A stretch of 64,000 nucleotides of DNA from Motiliproteus sp036961355 (GCA_036961355.1 JBALVL010000026.1:9256-73255), one strand, 5' to 3'. Numbered from the stretch's first letter, positions 33,268-43,454 are shown. Made by a program: numbers and translations. Notes: generated from the letters alone by a model not told the origin.

Positions 33268-33783
33268 TTAAAAGTTATCGGTCGAGGTAAACAGGCCGAC
33301 CCGCAGGTCTTTGGCGCTGTAGATCTCACGACCGTCGACAGACAGTGTGCCGTCAGCAATGCCCATCACCAGCTTGCGCTCGATGACACGCTTAAGCTCA
33401 AGATGATAGGTGACTTTTTTGGCAGTCGGCAGTACTTGGCCGAAAAACTTCACTTCGCCAGAACCCAGTGCGCGACCTTTGCCCGGGTTACCTTTCCAGC
33501 CCAGGAAGAAGCCAACCATCTGCCACATGGCATCCAGTCCCAGGCAGCCCGGCATAACCGGATCGCCAGGGAAGTGGCATTCGAAGAACCACAGGTCTGG
33601 GTTGATATCGAGCTCGGCGATGATTTCGCCTTTGCCGTATTGGCCGCCGTCCGCGTTGATCGTTACGATCCGATCTGCCATCAGCATGTTGCCAACAGGT
33701 AAGCGGGCGTTGCCGGGGCCGAACATTTCACCGTTGCCGCATTGCAGCAACTCGTCGCGATTAAAAGAAGATGGCTTTGTCAT
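33268..33783 (-). CDS. fabA: 3-hydroxydecanoyl-ACP dehydratase/isomerase
   Basis: Encodes 171 aa. The catalytic His70 (ECHFPGDPVMPG) and Asp84 (LGLDAMWQ) are at the same numbers as in E. coli FabA. It dehydrates 3-hydroxydecanoyl-ACP and isomerises trans-2 to cis-3-decenoyl-ACP, the branch point of unsaturated fatty acid synthesis. First gene of the fabA-fabB operon. Confidence 0.96.
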   Translation of the reverse strand: MTKPSSFNRDELLQCGNGEMFGPGNARLPVGNMLMADRIVTINADGGQYGKGEIIAELDINPDLWFFECHFPGDPVMPGCLGLDAMWQMVGFFLGWKGNPGKGRALGSGEVKFFGQVLPTAKKVTYHLELKRVIERKLVMGIADGTLSVDGREIYSAKDLRVGLFTSTDNF

Positions 33784-33908
33784 TGGGGCAAAGGGTCCAT
33801 TTTGAGTGAGTCAAAGGCGCGAGTATAACGTTTTGCTATAGCGTTCGCCTAGTGTAATGCGTGTTAATTGATCCTGATGCAGTCTGGCTTGGACCGCATT
33901 GAGCCTGA

Positions 33909-34877
33909 TCAAGTACGGCGTTCGATCGCCATGTTGGCCAGTGTTTCGAGCACGTCGCGGTAGTCGCTTTGCGGCAAACATTGCAGCTGCTGCAGGGCTA
34001 GATCGATCTGTTCTTTAGCTTGCGCAAAGGTGTAGTCGATCGCGCCGGTGTCGATCACCGCTTTGCGGATCGGTTCCAGATCATCAAGGCCGCCTTTGCG
34101 GATCGCTTTGCGGATCATCAGGCGCTGCTTTTCGGTGCCGTGCTTCATAGCATGAATCAGCGGCAACGTCGGTTTGCCTTCGGCCAGATCGTCACCGACG
34201 TTCTTGCCCATCTCTTCGGCAGAGCTTTGGTAGTCAAGCAGGTCGTCGACCAGTTGGAAGGCGATGCCGATATGTCGGCCGTACAATTGCAGTGCTTTTT
34301 GTTGCTGCGGGCTGGCGCCAGACAGGATAGCGCCGGCCTGACAGGCCGCTTCAAACAACATCGCCGTTTTGCCGATGATCACCTTCATGTAGCTGGCTTC
34401 GTCGACATCCGGATTCTTGCAGTTAAGCAGTTGTAGCACTTCACCTTCGGCGATGACGTTGGTGGCGTTGGAGATGACGTTCATGATCCCCATGCTGCCC
34501 AGTTCGATCATCATCTGGAACGCGCGGGAATAAAGGAAGTCTCCTACCAGTACACTGGGTGCGTTGCCCCACTTAGCGTTGGCGGTAGCTTTGCCGCGGC
34601 GAAGGTCTGAGGTGTCGACCACGTCATCGTGCAGCAGCGTGGCGGTATGGATAAACTCGATCACCGCGGCAAGGTTGACGTGTTTGTCGTCCTGGTAGTC
34701 GCAACTACGGGCGGCTAAAAGCACCAGTATCGGGCGGATGCGCTTACCGCCGCTCTCGACAATGTAGTGACCGATCTTCTCGACTAGCGGTACACCAGAG
34801 TGCAAGTTTTCGAGGATATAACGGTTTACGGCTTCGAAATCTTCGGCGATCTGGGGGTGTAATTGGTGTGGCTGCAT
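33909..34877 (-). CDS. ispB: Octaprenyl diphosphate synthase
   Basis: Encodes 322 aa of the trans-prenyltransferase family. The two aspartate-rich Mg-diphosphate motifs are present: LLHDDVVDTSDLRRG and FQLVDDLLDYQ, together with GGKRIRPILVLLAA. It makes the octaprenyl (or similar C40-C45) side chain of ubiquinone. Divergent from rplU-rpmA, the usual arrangement in gammaproteobacteria. Confidence 0.94.
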   Translation of the reverse strand: MQPHQLHPQIAEDFEAVNRYILENLHSGVPLVEKIGHYIVESGGKRIRPILVLLAARSCDYQDDKHVNLAAVIEFIHTATLLHDDVVDTSDLRRGKATANAKWGNAPSVLVGDFLYSRAFQMMIELGSMGIMNVISNATNVIAEGEVLQLLNCKNPDVDEASYMKVIIGKTAMLFEAACQAGAILSGASPQQQKALQLYGRHIGIAFQLVDDLLDYQSSAEEMGKNVGDDLAEGKPTLPLIHAMKHGTEKQRLMIRKAIRKGGLDDLEPIRKAVIDTGAIDYTFAQAKEQIDLALQQLQCLPQSDYRDVLETLANMAIERRT

Positions 34878-35135
34878 GAGGGGGCTGTTTCAGTAAATTT
34901 CCGGCATGCTAAGTGGGTGTTATAGGGGTGTCAAGATAATCACACTAAATCAGTAGTCACGGTTGTTTTGTTTTGTCGCTTCGATTAGTATTCGCCCCCC
35001 TGTGGTTCGTCCAATTTTCAGTGATCTCGTGTAACGGGGTGACTGAGCTCCCTACCATATGGTCGTCACCAATGGGTGCTTCCATTAGAAGTAGGCATTT
35101 ATAGTAGCCGGACGGGTCAATTACTGGAGAGAAAC

Positions 35136-35447
35136 ATGTACGCAGTTATCGTAAGCGGTGGTAAGCAATACCGAGTCAGCGAAGGCCATACTCTTAAAGT
35201 AGAGAAGCTTGTTGCCGAAGAAGGCGCAACTATCGAGCTGGATAAAGTTCTGCTGGTTGTTAATGGCGAAGACATCAAGATCGGCGCTCCTGTTGTTGAA
35301 GGCGCAAAGGTTAGTGCTGAGATCGTTGCTCACGGTCGTGGTAAAAAAGTTCGCATCATTAAGTTCAAGCGTCGTAAGCACCACATGAAGAAGATGGGTC
35401 ACCGTCAGTGGTTTACCGAAATTAAGATCACCAGCATCAGCGCGTAA
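35136..35447 (+). CDS. rplU: 50S ribosomal protein L21
   Basis: Encodes 103 aa from the ATG preceded by TGGAGA; the frame is open further upstream but L21 starts MYAVIVSGGKQYRV. The C-terminal signature KFKRRKHHMKKMGHRQ is intact. L21 binds 23S rRNA. First gene of rplU-rpmA, 31 bp before rpmA. Confidence 0.97.
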   Translation: MYAVIVSGGKQYRVSEGHTLKVEKLVAEEGATIELDKVLLVVNGEDIKIGAPVVEGAKVSAEIVAHGRGKKVRIIKFKRRKHHMKKMGHRQWFTEIKITSISA

Positions 35448-35478
35448 GCGAATACTGGTTGTTTGAAGGAGAGTAGCA

Positions 35479-35736
35479 ATGGCTCATAAAAAAGCTGGTG
35501 GTAGTACTAATAACGGTCGCGATTCCGAGTCGAAACGGTTAGGCGTCAAGCGTTACGGCGGCCAAGCAGTTTTGGCAGGCAACATCCTGATTCGTCAGCG
35601 TGGAACTCGTTTCCACCCCGGTGAAAATGTCGGCTGCGGTAAGGATCACACCTTGTTCGCAACGGCTGAAGGTGTTGTAAAGTTTGAAGTTAAAGGTCCT
35701 AAGAACCGTAAATTTATCAGCGTTATCAGCGCCTGA
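35479..35736 (+). CDS. rpmA: 50S ribosomal protein L27
   Basis: Encodes 85 aa, MAHKKAGGSTNNGRDSESK, full length with the flexible N-terminal tail that reaches the peptidyl transferase centre. The N-terminus begins directly with the mature sequence (no Firmicutes-type cleaved leader). Followed by an intrinsic terminator, separating it from obgE. Confidence 0.97.
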   Translation: MAHKKAGGSTNNGRDSESKRLGVKRYGGQAVLAGNILIRQRGTRFHPGENVGCGKDHTLFATAEGVVKFEVKGPKNRKFISVISA

Positions 35737-35782
35737 TTACGGCTTAGTATCTGTAAGGCAGCCTTGTGCTGTTGGTTAAAAG

Positions 35783-35810
35783 AGCTCCGCCGTGGCGGGG
35801 CTTTTTTTGT
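35783..35810 (+). terminator. Intrinsic terminator after rpmA
   Basis: AGCTCCGCC pairs with GGCGGGGCT (one G-U pair) and is followed by TTTTTTTGTTTTT. Confidence 0.85.
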
Positions 35811-36012
35811 TTTTGGCAGGCTATGATTGTGGTTGGAACGGTCAGGGGGTCTGCGAATGGTTCTGTATGTCAGCGATGGCATCGGGGCGACTCGCAGGTT
35901 TCTTCATCTTTCAAGGCGTTATAGGTTCCGGTAGGACGTTATGGTAAGGGCGATCAGGGTTGATCGTGTTGTTACATCGAACGTTTGTGGATAGTCAGCT
36001 GCGGAGTGAATC

Positions 36013-37215
36013 ATGAAATTTGTCGACGAAGTCGTTATCGGGGTAGAAGCAGGAAAGGGCGGCAACGGCTGCATGAGTTTCCGGCGCGAAAAATATATCG
36101 CTAGGGGCGGCCCGAATGGCGGCGACGGTGGCGACGGTGGCTCGATCTGGATCGAAGCTAACGAGAGCCTCAACACGCTGGTGGATTTTCGCTTCCAGCG
36201 CGCCTATCAGGCTGAGCACGGCAAGAACGGCAGTAGTCGTGACTGTACCGGCCACAAGGGGGAAGAACTGACCCTGATGGTGCCGGTAGGTACCACGGTT
36301 ATCGACGAAGATACCCAGGAAGTATTGTGCGACATGACCCGTATCGGTCAGCGTGAAAAGGTGGCGCAGGGTGGTTTTCATGGTCTGGGTAATACACGCT
36401 TTAAATCCAGTGTAAACCGGGCACCGCGCCAGACCTCCAACGGTTCGATGGGTGAAGCACGTAACCTGAAACTGGAGCTTAAGGTGTTGGCCGATGTCGG
36501 TTTGCTGGGCTTGCCTAACGCCGGTAAGTCGACCTTTATCCGGGCGGTTTCGGCTGCGACCCCTAAGGTTGCTAACTACCCGTTTACTACCTTGGTTCCC
36601 AATCTGGGTGTTGTCAGCGTCGAGCGTGATCGCAGTTTTGTGGTTGCCGATATTCCCGGATTGATCGAGGGTGCGGCAGAAGGCGCGGGGCTGGGTATTC
36701 GTTTCCTCAAGCACCTGACCCGTACCCGAATTTTGCTGCATCTGGTCGATATGGCACCGTGGGACGGTGTTACACCGGCCGATTCAGTCAAGGTTATCGT
36801 CAATGAGCTGCGTAAGTTCAGCCCGGCACTGGCCGAGCAGGAGCGCTGGCTGGTACTGAATAAGCTGGATCTGGTGCCTGAAGACGAGCGTAAAGCACGT
36901 TGTCAGGAGTTGATCGAGGAGCTGGATTGGAAAGGTCCTGTGTTCGAGGTCTCGGCGATCAAGAAACAGGGGACTTTCGAGGTTTGTCGGTCGATCATGG
37001 CGTTGATCGAAGAACGACGTCAGGCCGAGATTGATGATCCGGAACTGGCTGAGCTGGAAGTGCAACGCAAAGCACGTCTTGAAGAGGAGGCGCGGCAGCG
37101 TCTGTTGTTGTTGCGTAAGCAGCAGCGTGCACGCCGGTTGCAGAAGGGCGATCAGGACGACGATGATGACTTTGACGACGATGATTACGACGTCGAGGTT
37201 GAGTACGCGCCTTAA
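36013..37215 (+). CDS. obgE: GTPase Obg/CgtA
   Basis: Encodes 400 aa. Glycine-rich Obg fold (residues 1-158, with GGPNGGDGGDGG), then a G domain: G1 GLPNAGKST, switch/G3 DIPGLIEGAAEGAGLG, G4 NKLD, G5 VSAIKK. A basic helix and a very acidic tail (DDDDDFDDDDYD) follow. Obg couples ribosome assembly, growth and (p)ppGpp response. Located after rplU-rpmA and 84 bp before proB, the standard order. Confidence 0.96.
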   Translation: MKFVDEVVIGVEAGKGGNGCMSFRREKYIARGGPNGGDGGDGGSIWIEANESLNTLVDFRFQRAYQAEHGKNGSSRDCTGHKGEELTLMVPVGTTVIDEDTQEVLCDMTRIGQREKVAQGGFHGLGNTRFKSSVNRAPRQTSNGSMGEARNLKLELKVLADVGLLGLPNAGKSTFIRAVSAATPKVANYPFTTLVPNLGVVSVERDRSFVVADIPGLIEGAAEGAGLGIRFLKHLTRTRILLHLVDMAPWDGVTPADSVKVIVNELRKFSPALAEQERWLVLNKLDLVPEDERKARCQELIEELDWKGPVFEVSAIKKQGTFEVCRSIMALIEERRQAEIDDPELAELEVQRKARLEEEARQRLLLLRKQQRARRLQKGDQDDDDDFDDDDYDVEVEYAP

Positions 37216-37299
37216 TTAGGCAGCTAAAGGATATTATCGTCGCTTCGGCGGCGTATCGGCAGCGCGGGCAGATTTTGGCCTGCCAAGGATAAGAGGCAG

Positions 37300-38424
37300 A
37301 TGAGCGGTAGGCAGGCGATAGTCACAGGTCAGCGTTGGGTGGTGAAGATCGGCAGCGCGCTCTTGACCAATGATGGTCAGGGTCTGGATGAGACGGCCAT
37401 TGCTGGCTGGGTTGACCAGATCGCGGCGTTGCGTCAGCGCGGCATCGAGCTGGTGCTGGTGTCGTCGGGTTCGGTGGCTGCGGGTATGAGTCGGCTGGGC
37501 ATGACGACTCGCCCGAAAGAATTGAACAAGCTACAGGCGGCAGCCGCTGTCGGCCAGATGGGCTTGGTTCAGACTTACGAGGCGGGCTTTCAGCGCCACG
37601 GGATGCACACCGCGCAGGTGCTGCTGACCCACGACGATCTCTCCAACCGTAAGCGTTATCTCAATGCCCGTGGCACCATCGGCTCGCTGGTGGAGTGGGG
37701 CGTGGTGCCGATCATCAATGAAAACGATACCGTGGTCACCGATGAGTTTCGTTTTGGCGATAACGACACCCTGGGTGCGCTGGTAGCGAATCTGCTGGTG
37801 GCCGATGCGCTGATTATTCTGACCGATCAGCAAGGCTTGTTTGATGCTGATCCGCGTTCTAACCCCGATGCCAAGCTGATTGAGCAGGCGCGTGCCGAGG
37901 ATCCGTCTCTGGACGCTGTCGCGGGCGGTGGTGCCGGTGCCCTGGGTCGTGGTGGTATGCAGACTAAACTGCGGGCAGCGCGACTGGCAGCGCGCTCAGG
38001 AGCGGCGACGGTGATCGTCGGCGGTCGGATCGATGATGTGCTGTTGCGGTTGCGCGATGGTGAACCGCTAGGTACCTTGCTGACCCCCGACAAAGAACCG
38101 CAGGCGGCTCGTAAGCAGTGGTTGGCAGGTCATCTGCAGGCACGCGGTACGCTGGTGCTTGATGCCGGTGCGGTTAAGGTGTTGGTGCATTCGGGCCGTA
38201 GCTTGTTGCCGGTCGGCGTTAAACAGGCGACGGGTAACTTCTCGCGCGGTGAGATGGTGTTGCTGAGCGATGAGCAGGGCCGGATTGTGGGGCGTGGGCT
38301 GGCCAATTACGGTGTGGTTGAGGCGCAGCAGATTATCGGCCGGCCAAGCGCGCAGATCGAATCGTTATTGGGTTATATCGCCGAAGAGGAGCTGGTGCAC
38401 CGGGATAACCTGGTACTGGCTTGA
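37300..38424 (+). CDS. proB: Glutamate 5-kinase
   Basis: Encodes 374 aa: an amino-acid kinase domain (VVKIGSALLTNDG, VSSGSVAAGM, NENDTVVTDEFRFGDNDTL, GGMQTKLRAARLA) followed by a C-terminal PUA domain (about 280-374). It phosphorylates glutamate, the first step of proline synthesis, and is normally feedback-inhibited by proline. Followed by a bidirectional terminator. Confidence 0.96.
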   Translation: MSGRQAIVTGQRWVVKIGSALLTNDGQGLDETAIAGWVDQIAALRQRGIELVLVSSGSVAAGMSRLGMTTRPKELNKLQAAAAVGQMGLVQTYEAGFQRHGMHTAQVLLTHDDLSNRKRYLNARGTIGSLVEWGVVPIINENDTVVTDEFRFGDNDTLGALVANLLVADALIILTDQQGLFDADPRSNPDAKLIEQARAEDPSLDAVAGGGAGALGRGGMQTKLRAARLAARSGAATVIVGGRIDDVLLRLRDGEPLGTLLTPDKEPQAARKQWLAGHLQARGTLVLDAGAVKVLVHSGRSLLPVGVKQATGNFSRGEMVLLSDEQGRIVGRGLANYGVVEAQQIIGRPSAQIESLLGYIAEEELVHRDNLVLA

Positions 38425-38487
38425 TGCTGTTGTTTGGGTAGGTTCAGGTGAATTAGTTCGGATAGATTGGTTCAGATGAATATGCAC

Positions 38488-38521
38488 ACATAAAAAAACC
38501 GGCCTGCGCCGGTTTTTTTAT
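38488..38521. terminator. Bidirectional terminator between proB and RND pump gene
   Basis: ACCGGC-CTGC-GCCGGT stem flanked by A7 and T7, so it serves proB and the convergent RND permease gene. Confidence 0.9.
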
Positions 38522-38552
38522 GCCTGGTTGTTATGGAAAGTTTGCGGCCTCG

Positions 38553-41500
38553 TTAGGCTTGCGCTTCGGTTGCGGTTGGGTTCGGTACTTTGAACATGAT
38601 GGCGTACAGCGCCGGTATCACGATCAGGGTCAGAACCGAGGCGAAGCCCAGACCGAACATGACGGTCAGCGCCATGTTGGTAAAGAACACATCGGGCAGC
38701 AACGGGATCATTCCCAAAATGGTGGTGGTGGCGGCCATCATCACCGGTCGCATTCGACTAACCGAGGCGTCGATAATGGCGTTATAGGGCGGGTTTCCCT
38801 GTTCTATCTGTAGGTCTATCTCCTCGATCAGTACGATTGCGTTCTTGATCAGCAGGCCTACCAGGCTCAGTGCGCCAAGCAAAGACATGAAGTCGAAGGC
38901 ACCATCGGCCAGCAGGAGTCCGGCGGTGATGCCGATGGTGGCCAGCGGTACGGTCAGCCAGATAATCAGCGGCTGACGCAGCTTGCCGAACAACAGTACG
39001 GTGACGATGATCATGACCAGAAAGCTGGCCGGCAGGCTACCGAACAGCGCAGCTTGCGCGTTGGTCGTGTCCTCGTACTCACCACCCCATTCGAGCATGT
39101 AGCCCGGCGGTAGTTCGATCGCCTCGATCTGTGGTTTAAGCCGGGTAAATAACGGTGTCGACAGTGCGCCGACCGGGTTGACCGATGCGATAATAGTGGC
39201 GCGGCGGTCACGGTTGCGGATCACGCCATTTTCCCACACGGTATGGAATTCGCTGACCACTTGGCTTAGCGGAATGCTGGTGTTGAGTACCGGACTCCAG
39301 ACTTGAATGTCTTCGATGCTGCTGACATCTTCACGCTCGGCCACAGGTGGCCATAGCATCATCGGTAGCAATCGAATGCCGTCGCGATAGAGGCCAACCT
39401 GGGTTCCTTCAAAACCTTGCTGTAGGGCGCTGGCAAGCTCGTGACGACTGATGCCCAGCTGGCGACCGACCGATTCATTAAATACCGGTTGGATCAGTTT
39501 GACCGGCTGGCGCCAGTCGTCACGGATATCTTGGGTTTCCGGGTCGGCCCGATAGATCGCTTTGGCTTGTTCGGATAACTCGCGCAGCACTTTGTGATCC
39601 GGACCGCTAAAGCGTGCTTCGATCTTGATATCCCGCCCTGGGCCGATGCGCAGATTTTTTACCAGTGGTTCGGTATTGGGCAAATTCTGCTGCATGTAGT
39701 CTGTAACCAGCTCACGCAGTAGGGTGATTCGTTCGCGGTTATCGACCGTCACGATAATCTGTCCGTACGCGCTGGAGCGGGCTTCGGGTGAGTAGACGAG
39801 GGTAAAGCGGTCGGCACCACCACCGACGAAGGCGGCGGTTTGGATCACACCCTCCTGCTTGCGCAGGAACTGATCGATCAGTAATAGATCATCGCGGGTG
39901 TGGCGAATGTCGCTGCCTTCGACCTCCCAGAGATCGACAAACATAATCGGTGTGTTGGAATCCGGGAAAAAGGCCTGGCGGACATAGCCGAAGCCGACGA
40001 TGGACGAAGCAAACAGGCCGATGACGATGATAATGCTGATATAGCGGGCGCGTACTGCAGTTTCTAGCAGCGAGCGATAGAGTCGAAAACCCAGGCCACT
40101 GTAGGCATCCGCGTCGGCGTCGGCGCCCTTGGGGTCGGGTTTGATCAGCCAGGCGCAGAGCATTGGTGTTGTGCTGATAGCGGTGAACCAGCTCAGCAGC
40201 AGGGAGATCAGGATTACCCAGAACAGCGAATTGATGAACTCACCGGTGGAGTCTTGCGACAGTCCGATGGCGGAAAACGCCAGAATACCAACAACGGTGC
40301 CGCCTAAAAGCGGCCATATGGTTTGTCGGATCACTTCACCACCGGCCTCTGTTGGATCGCCTCCGGCTCTGATTCGCACCAGCATCCCTTCCGCCACCAC
40401 GATGGCGTTATCGACCAGCATCCCTAGTGCGATGATCAGTGCGCCTAGCGAGATGCGCTGCAGCTCGATCTCCATCATCTGCATGATCCACAGTGTTCCT
40501 AACACCGTAATCAGTAGCACCGCGCCGATAATCAGTCCCACCCGTAGGCCCATGAACAGCAACAGCACGACCACCACAATCACCAGTGCTTGGGCGACGC
40601 TGACAACAAAGCCGTTGACCGACTGCTCGACCTCCTTGGCTTGGTTGTAGATGGCATTAAGTTCCATCCCCAGTGGTACCAGCTCTTGGATAGTTTCGGA
40701 TTTTTGCTGCAGGGCCCGGCCGACCGCGACCACATTGACACCGGATGCCAGCGAGATTCCCAGTGTCAGCGCCGGTTTGCCATTGAGGTAAATAAGTTTG
40801 TCGGGAACTTGGTCGTAGCCTCGGCTGATGGTTGCAATATCTTTGAGATAGATCAGGCGTTTGTCGCTGCTACTGATGAGCAGCTCACCAATATCTTTGA
40901 CGGAGCGGGATTCACCGGTGGGTTCGATACGGATGTAGTCGTTGCCGACCCGGACTCGCCCGGCATCGGCAACCACGTTCTGGCTCTTTAAGACCCCGGT
41001 GATCGCTTCCGGAGCGATGCCCAGTTCGGCCATTTTGCTGCGTGACACTTCGATATAGACCCGTTCCTCGCGTTCTCCGCCGATGACGATCTTGCGTACG
41101 CCGGGAACCAGTACCATCTCCTTCTTGACCAGTTCGGCAAAGTCCTTCAAGTCGCGGTAGCTGTAGCCCTCGCCAGTCAGGCCGAAGAACAGGCCGTAAA
41201 CATCGGCGAATTCGTCAAACACAATTGACGGCTGAGCTCCGGGCGGCAGCTTGTGCTGCATATCGTTGATCTTCTTGCGCAGGGAGTCGTAGATCTGTGG
41301 GAAATCATCCTTACGGAATTTATCCTGAAACTCGACCGTCACCTCGGAGTAACCTTCACGCGACACCGACATCTTGATCCGCTTGAGTTGTTCAAGCTGC
41401 TGTATCGCATCTTCGATATGGTAAGTCACTTCATCGTTGACCTGCGCAGGATTGGCGCCGGGGTAGTAGGTGATGACCTTAGCTTCTTTGATGGTAAACG

Positions 41501-41615
41501 CCGGGTCTTCTAGCTTGCCGATCTTTTCGTAGGCGGTCAGGCCGCCACCGATCAGGATAATCACCACCAGCCAGGTAGTGACTTTGCTTTTGATCGAGAA
41601 TTCAGCGATGTTCAT
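38553..41615 (-). CDS. RND efflux pump permease (HAE1/AcrB-like)
   Basis: Encodes 1020 aa with the RND layout: one N-terminal helix (TTWLVVIILIGGGL), large periplasmic loop, helices 2-6, a second periplasmic loop and helices 8-12. Proton-relay region in helix 4 shows LGMLVDNAIVVAEGML with the Asp pair position typical of HAE1, and helix 10 has LIKNAIVLIEEID. It works as a trimer, using proton influx to export drugs or other amphiphiles. Partner adaptor is encoded 75 bp upstream; no outer-membrane channel gene is nearby. Confidence 0.92.
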   Translation of the reverse strand: MNIAEFSIKSKVTTWLVVIILIGGGLTAYEKIGKLEDPAFTIKEAKVITYYPGANPAQVNDEVTYHIEDAIQQLEQLKRIKMSVSREGYSEVTVEFQDKFRKDDFPQIYDSLRKKINDMQHKLPPGAQPSIVFDEFADVYGLFFGLTGEGYSYRDLKDFAELVKKEMVLVPGVRKIVIGGEREERVYIEVSRSKMAELGIAPEAITGVLKSQNVVADAGRVRVGNDYIRIEPTGESRSVKDIGELLISSSDKRLIYLKDIATISRGYDQVPDKLIYLNGKPALTLGISLASGVNVVAVGRALQQKSETIQELVPLGMELNAIYNQAKEVEQSVNGFVVSVAQALVIVVVVLLLFMGLRVGLIIGAVLLITVLGTLWIMQMMEIELQRISLGALIIALGMLVDNAIVVAEGMLVRIRAGGDPTEAGGEVIRQTIWPLLGGTVVGILAFSAIGLSQDSTGEFINSLFWVILISLLLSWFTAISTTPMLCAWLIKPDPKGADADADAYSGLGFRLYRSLLETAVRARYISIIIVIGLFASSIVGFGYVRQAFFPDSNTPIMFVDLWEVEGSDIRHTRDDLLLIDQFLRKQEGVIQTAAFVGGGADRFTLVYSPEARSSAYGQIIVTVDNRERITLLRELVTDYMQQNLPNTEPLVKNLRIGPGRDIKIEARFSGPDHKVLRELSEQAKAIYRADPETQDIRDDWRQPVKLIQPVFNESVGRQLGISRHELASALQQGFEGTQVGLYRDGIRLLPMMLWPPVAEREDVSSIEDIQVWSPVLNTSIPLSQVVSEFHTVWENGVIRNRDRRATIIASVNPVGALSTPLFTRLKPQIEAIELPPGYMLEWGGEYEDTTNAQAALFGSLPASFLVMIIVTVLLFGKLRQPLIIWLTVPLATIGITAGLLLADGAFDFMSLLGALSLVGLLIKNAIVLIEEIDLQIEQGNPPYNAIIDASVSRMRPVMMAATTTILGMIPLLPDVFFTNMALTVMFGLGFASVLTLIVIPALYAIMFKVPNPTATEAQA

Positions 41616-41690
41616 GCGCGCTTCCGTATGTCAGTGCTTAGTCGGATTTGGTGTTGCTCAGTAGCGTGTTCACGGGGTGGAGAACGGCGT

Positions 41691-42794
41691 CTATTCGGAA
41701 AGAGGTTCTGCCTGTTCGGTCTCGGCGGCAATCTGCACTTTGAGTCCCTCTGACAAAAAGGATATGCCGGCGACAACGATACGCTCGCCTGGCTCTATGC
41801 CGCTAATGGCTTCGATATAGGCGCCTTGCATGGTGCCGACCTCGATCACACGTGGAGCGACCGTCATGCTGGTTTCGTCAACGATCCAGACTTGTGATTG
41901 GTTGTTGGTATTGCCGGCGACGGCGGTTAGCGGTATCTGGTAGCGGGCCTGCTGGTTGTCGTTCTTGTCGGTTACGCTTATCGTCACCGACGTGGTCATG
42001 CCGGGGAATACGGTGATGGACTCAGGCTTTTCCATGCCGAGTGTTGCGCGGAAGGTTTGGGTCTGCGGATCGGCGACGGTGGAGAACTCTTTGATGGTGA
42101 GGGGGAATTTCTTATCCGGCGCGGCAGCAAAGCTGGCGTAGATCTCAGGTTTACTCTCGTTTCGAATTCGTTTGATGTGGTTTTCGGGGATGTCTATTTT
42201 GACCTCTAACGAGCTGAGATCCTGTAGCTCGACAATCGCTTGCTTGGTCTGGACATCTTCGAAGTTTTGAACCAGTCGTTTGGCTATCCGTCCAGAGAAA
42301 GGCGCCTTGAGCGTGGTGTAGGCCAGCTGTTGCCGCGCATCGGTCAGCGCCGCTTCGGCGCTCTTGTAGGAGGCTTCCAAGCGACCATAATCATTCTTAG
42401 ATATATGTCCCTGCGGCAGCAGTTGAGCGCCTCGGTTGTAATTGGCTTCGGCTTCTTTGTAGCTTGCCATGCGGTCACTAATGACGATTTTGTAGTCGGT
42501 TTGATCAAGTTGGGCGATGATGTCGCCCTTTTTGACCAAATCGCTCTCTTTGATCGGCAGTGATTTCAGCTCGCCAGAGACGCGAAATGACAGGTTAACC
42601 TTCTGGTTGGCGTCGATGACACCGGGGAACTTGCGCTCTGAGGTTCGACCAGCATCCGTGATGACGTATGTTTTTACGGGCTGAATCACGTCGACCTTGG
42701 CAACAGGCGCTTCTTCGCTGCACCCCACGACAATCAGGGCTAATACAGACCACAGTGGCAGTTTGGCTAAGATCGTAGATGTGCGGTTCGTCAT
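41691..42794 (-). CDS. RND efflux periplasmic adaptor (lipoprotein)
   Basis: Encodes 367 aa from the ATG at 42794 (an upstream in-frame ATG lies before the AGGAG ribosome binding site). A lipobox (LALIVVGCSEE) anchors it in the inner membrane. Membrane-fusion architecture: biotinyl-lipoyl halves (VNLSFRVSGELKSLPIKESD; LAYTTLKAPFSGRIAKRLV) around a helical hairpin, then beta-barrel and membrane-proximal parts. It links the RND permease to a TolC-type channel. First gene of the pump operon. Confidence 0.92.
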   Translation of the reverse strand: MTNRTSTILAKLPLWSVLALIVVGCSEEAPVAKVDVIQPVKTYVITDAGRTSERKFPGVIDANQKVNLSFRVSGELKSLPIKESDLVKKGDIIAQLDQTDYKIVISDRMASYKEAEANYNRGAQLLPQGHISKNDYGRLEASYKSAEAALTDARQQLAYTTLKAPFSGRIAKRLVQNFEDVQTKQAIVELQDLSSLEVKIDIPENHIKRIRNESKPEIYASFAAAPDKKFPLTIKEFSTVADPQTQTFRATLGMEKPESITVFPGMTTSVTISVTDKNDNQQARYQIPLTAVAGNTNNQSQVWIVDETSMTVAPRVIEVGTMQGAYIEAISGIEPGERIVVAGISFLSEGLKVQIAAETEQAEPLSE

Positions 42795-43193
42795 GATGGT
42801 TGTTTCTCCTAGCGCGGGCATTGTTGCTCGTATGGGTCGCTAATGGGGTTATGGTTGAAACACAGTGTGGTACAGCAATGGCGGTCGTGCGTTGTTTGGA
42901 GATAATAAAGTGGTAGGGACTTGTTCAAAAAATCTAAGTAAATGTAAGGTCTTAGGTCATTGTTACGCAGTTGATTGATCAAACGCACTTCAGACAGAGA
43001 TTACAGGCAGGATGGCGGTAAGGGCAAAGGGTTTTTTATTGGACCGTCGCCTTGTATGTGCTTGATTGGAAAAAGAGCTCTTGGTTTTTCGGGTCGGGGG
43101 GAGTGGTGCTAACTTGAAGGCTTTTAATCAAGCGGGCCAGATATCAGGCATAAAAAAACCGGCCTTAGCCGGTTTTTTTGGCGCTGTAATAAA
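42795..43193. other. Intergenic region between RND operon and rpsT
   Basis: A 399-bp gap with the promoter region of the adaptor gene and the rpsT terminator at its right end. No ORF with a family resemblance and no operator palindrome was seen. Confidence 0.4.
43149..43181 (-). terminator. Intrinsic terminator after rpsT
   Basis: ACCGGC-CTTA-GCCGGT stem with flanking A7 and T7, 14 bp beyond the rpsT stop on the minus strand. It has the same stem as the terminator at 38488. Confidence 0.9.
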
Positions 43194-43454
43194 TTATAGC
43201 GCTTTGATCTGGGCGTTCAGGCGGCTCTTATGACGAGAAACCTTGTTCTTGTGAAAGATGCCCTTGCTAGCAGCGCTGTCCATTGCTGGCATTGCGGTAG
43301 CGTATGCAGCTTGAGCTGCTTCTTTATCACCGGCTTCGATAGCGGTGAGAACTTTCTTCAAGTAAGTACGAGCCATGGAGCGTAAAGAGGCGTTATGGTT
43401 GCGACGCGTTTCAGCTTGGCGAGCACGTTTTTTAGATCCTGCGGAATTTGCCAC
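43194..43454 (-). CDS. rpsT: 30S ribosomal protein S20
   Basis: Encodes 86 aa, MANSAGSKKRARQAETRR, with the conserved FHKNKVSRHKSRLNAQI C-terminus. It binds 16S rRNA. Opposite in direction to murJ, the usual arrangement in gammaproteobacteria. Confidence 0.97.
   Translation of the reverse strand: MANSAGSKKRARQAETRRNHNASLRSMARTYLKKVLTAIEAGDKEAAQAAYATAMPAMDSAASKGIFHKNKVSRHKSRLNAQIKAL

Noticed and set aside
35995..36741. 248-codon minus-strand frame opposite obgE
   Set aside because: Antisense shadow of a conserved gene with strong codon bias.
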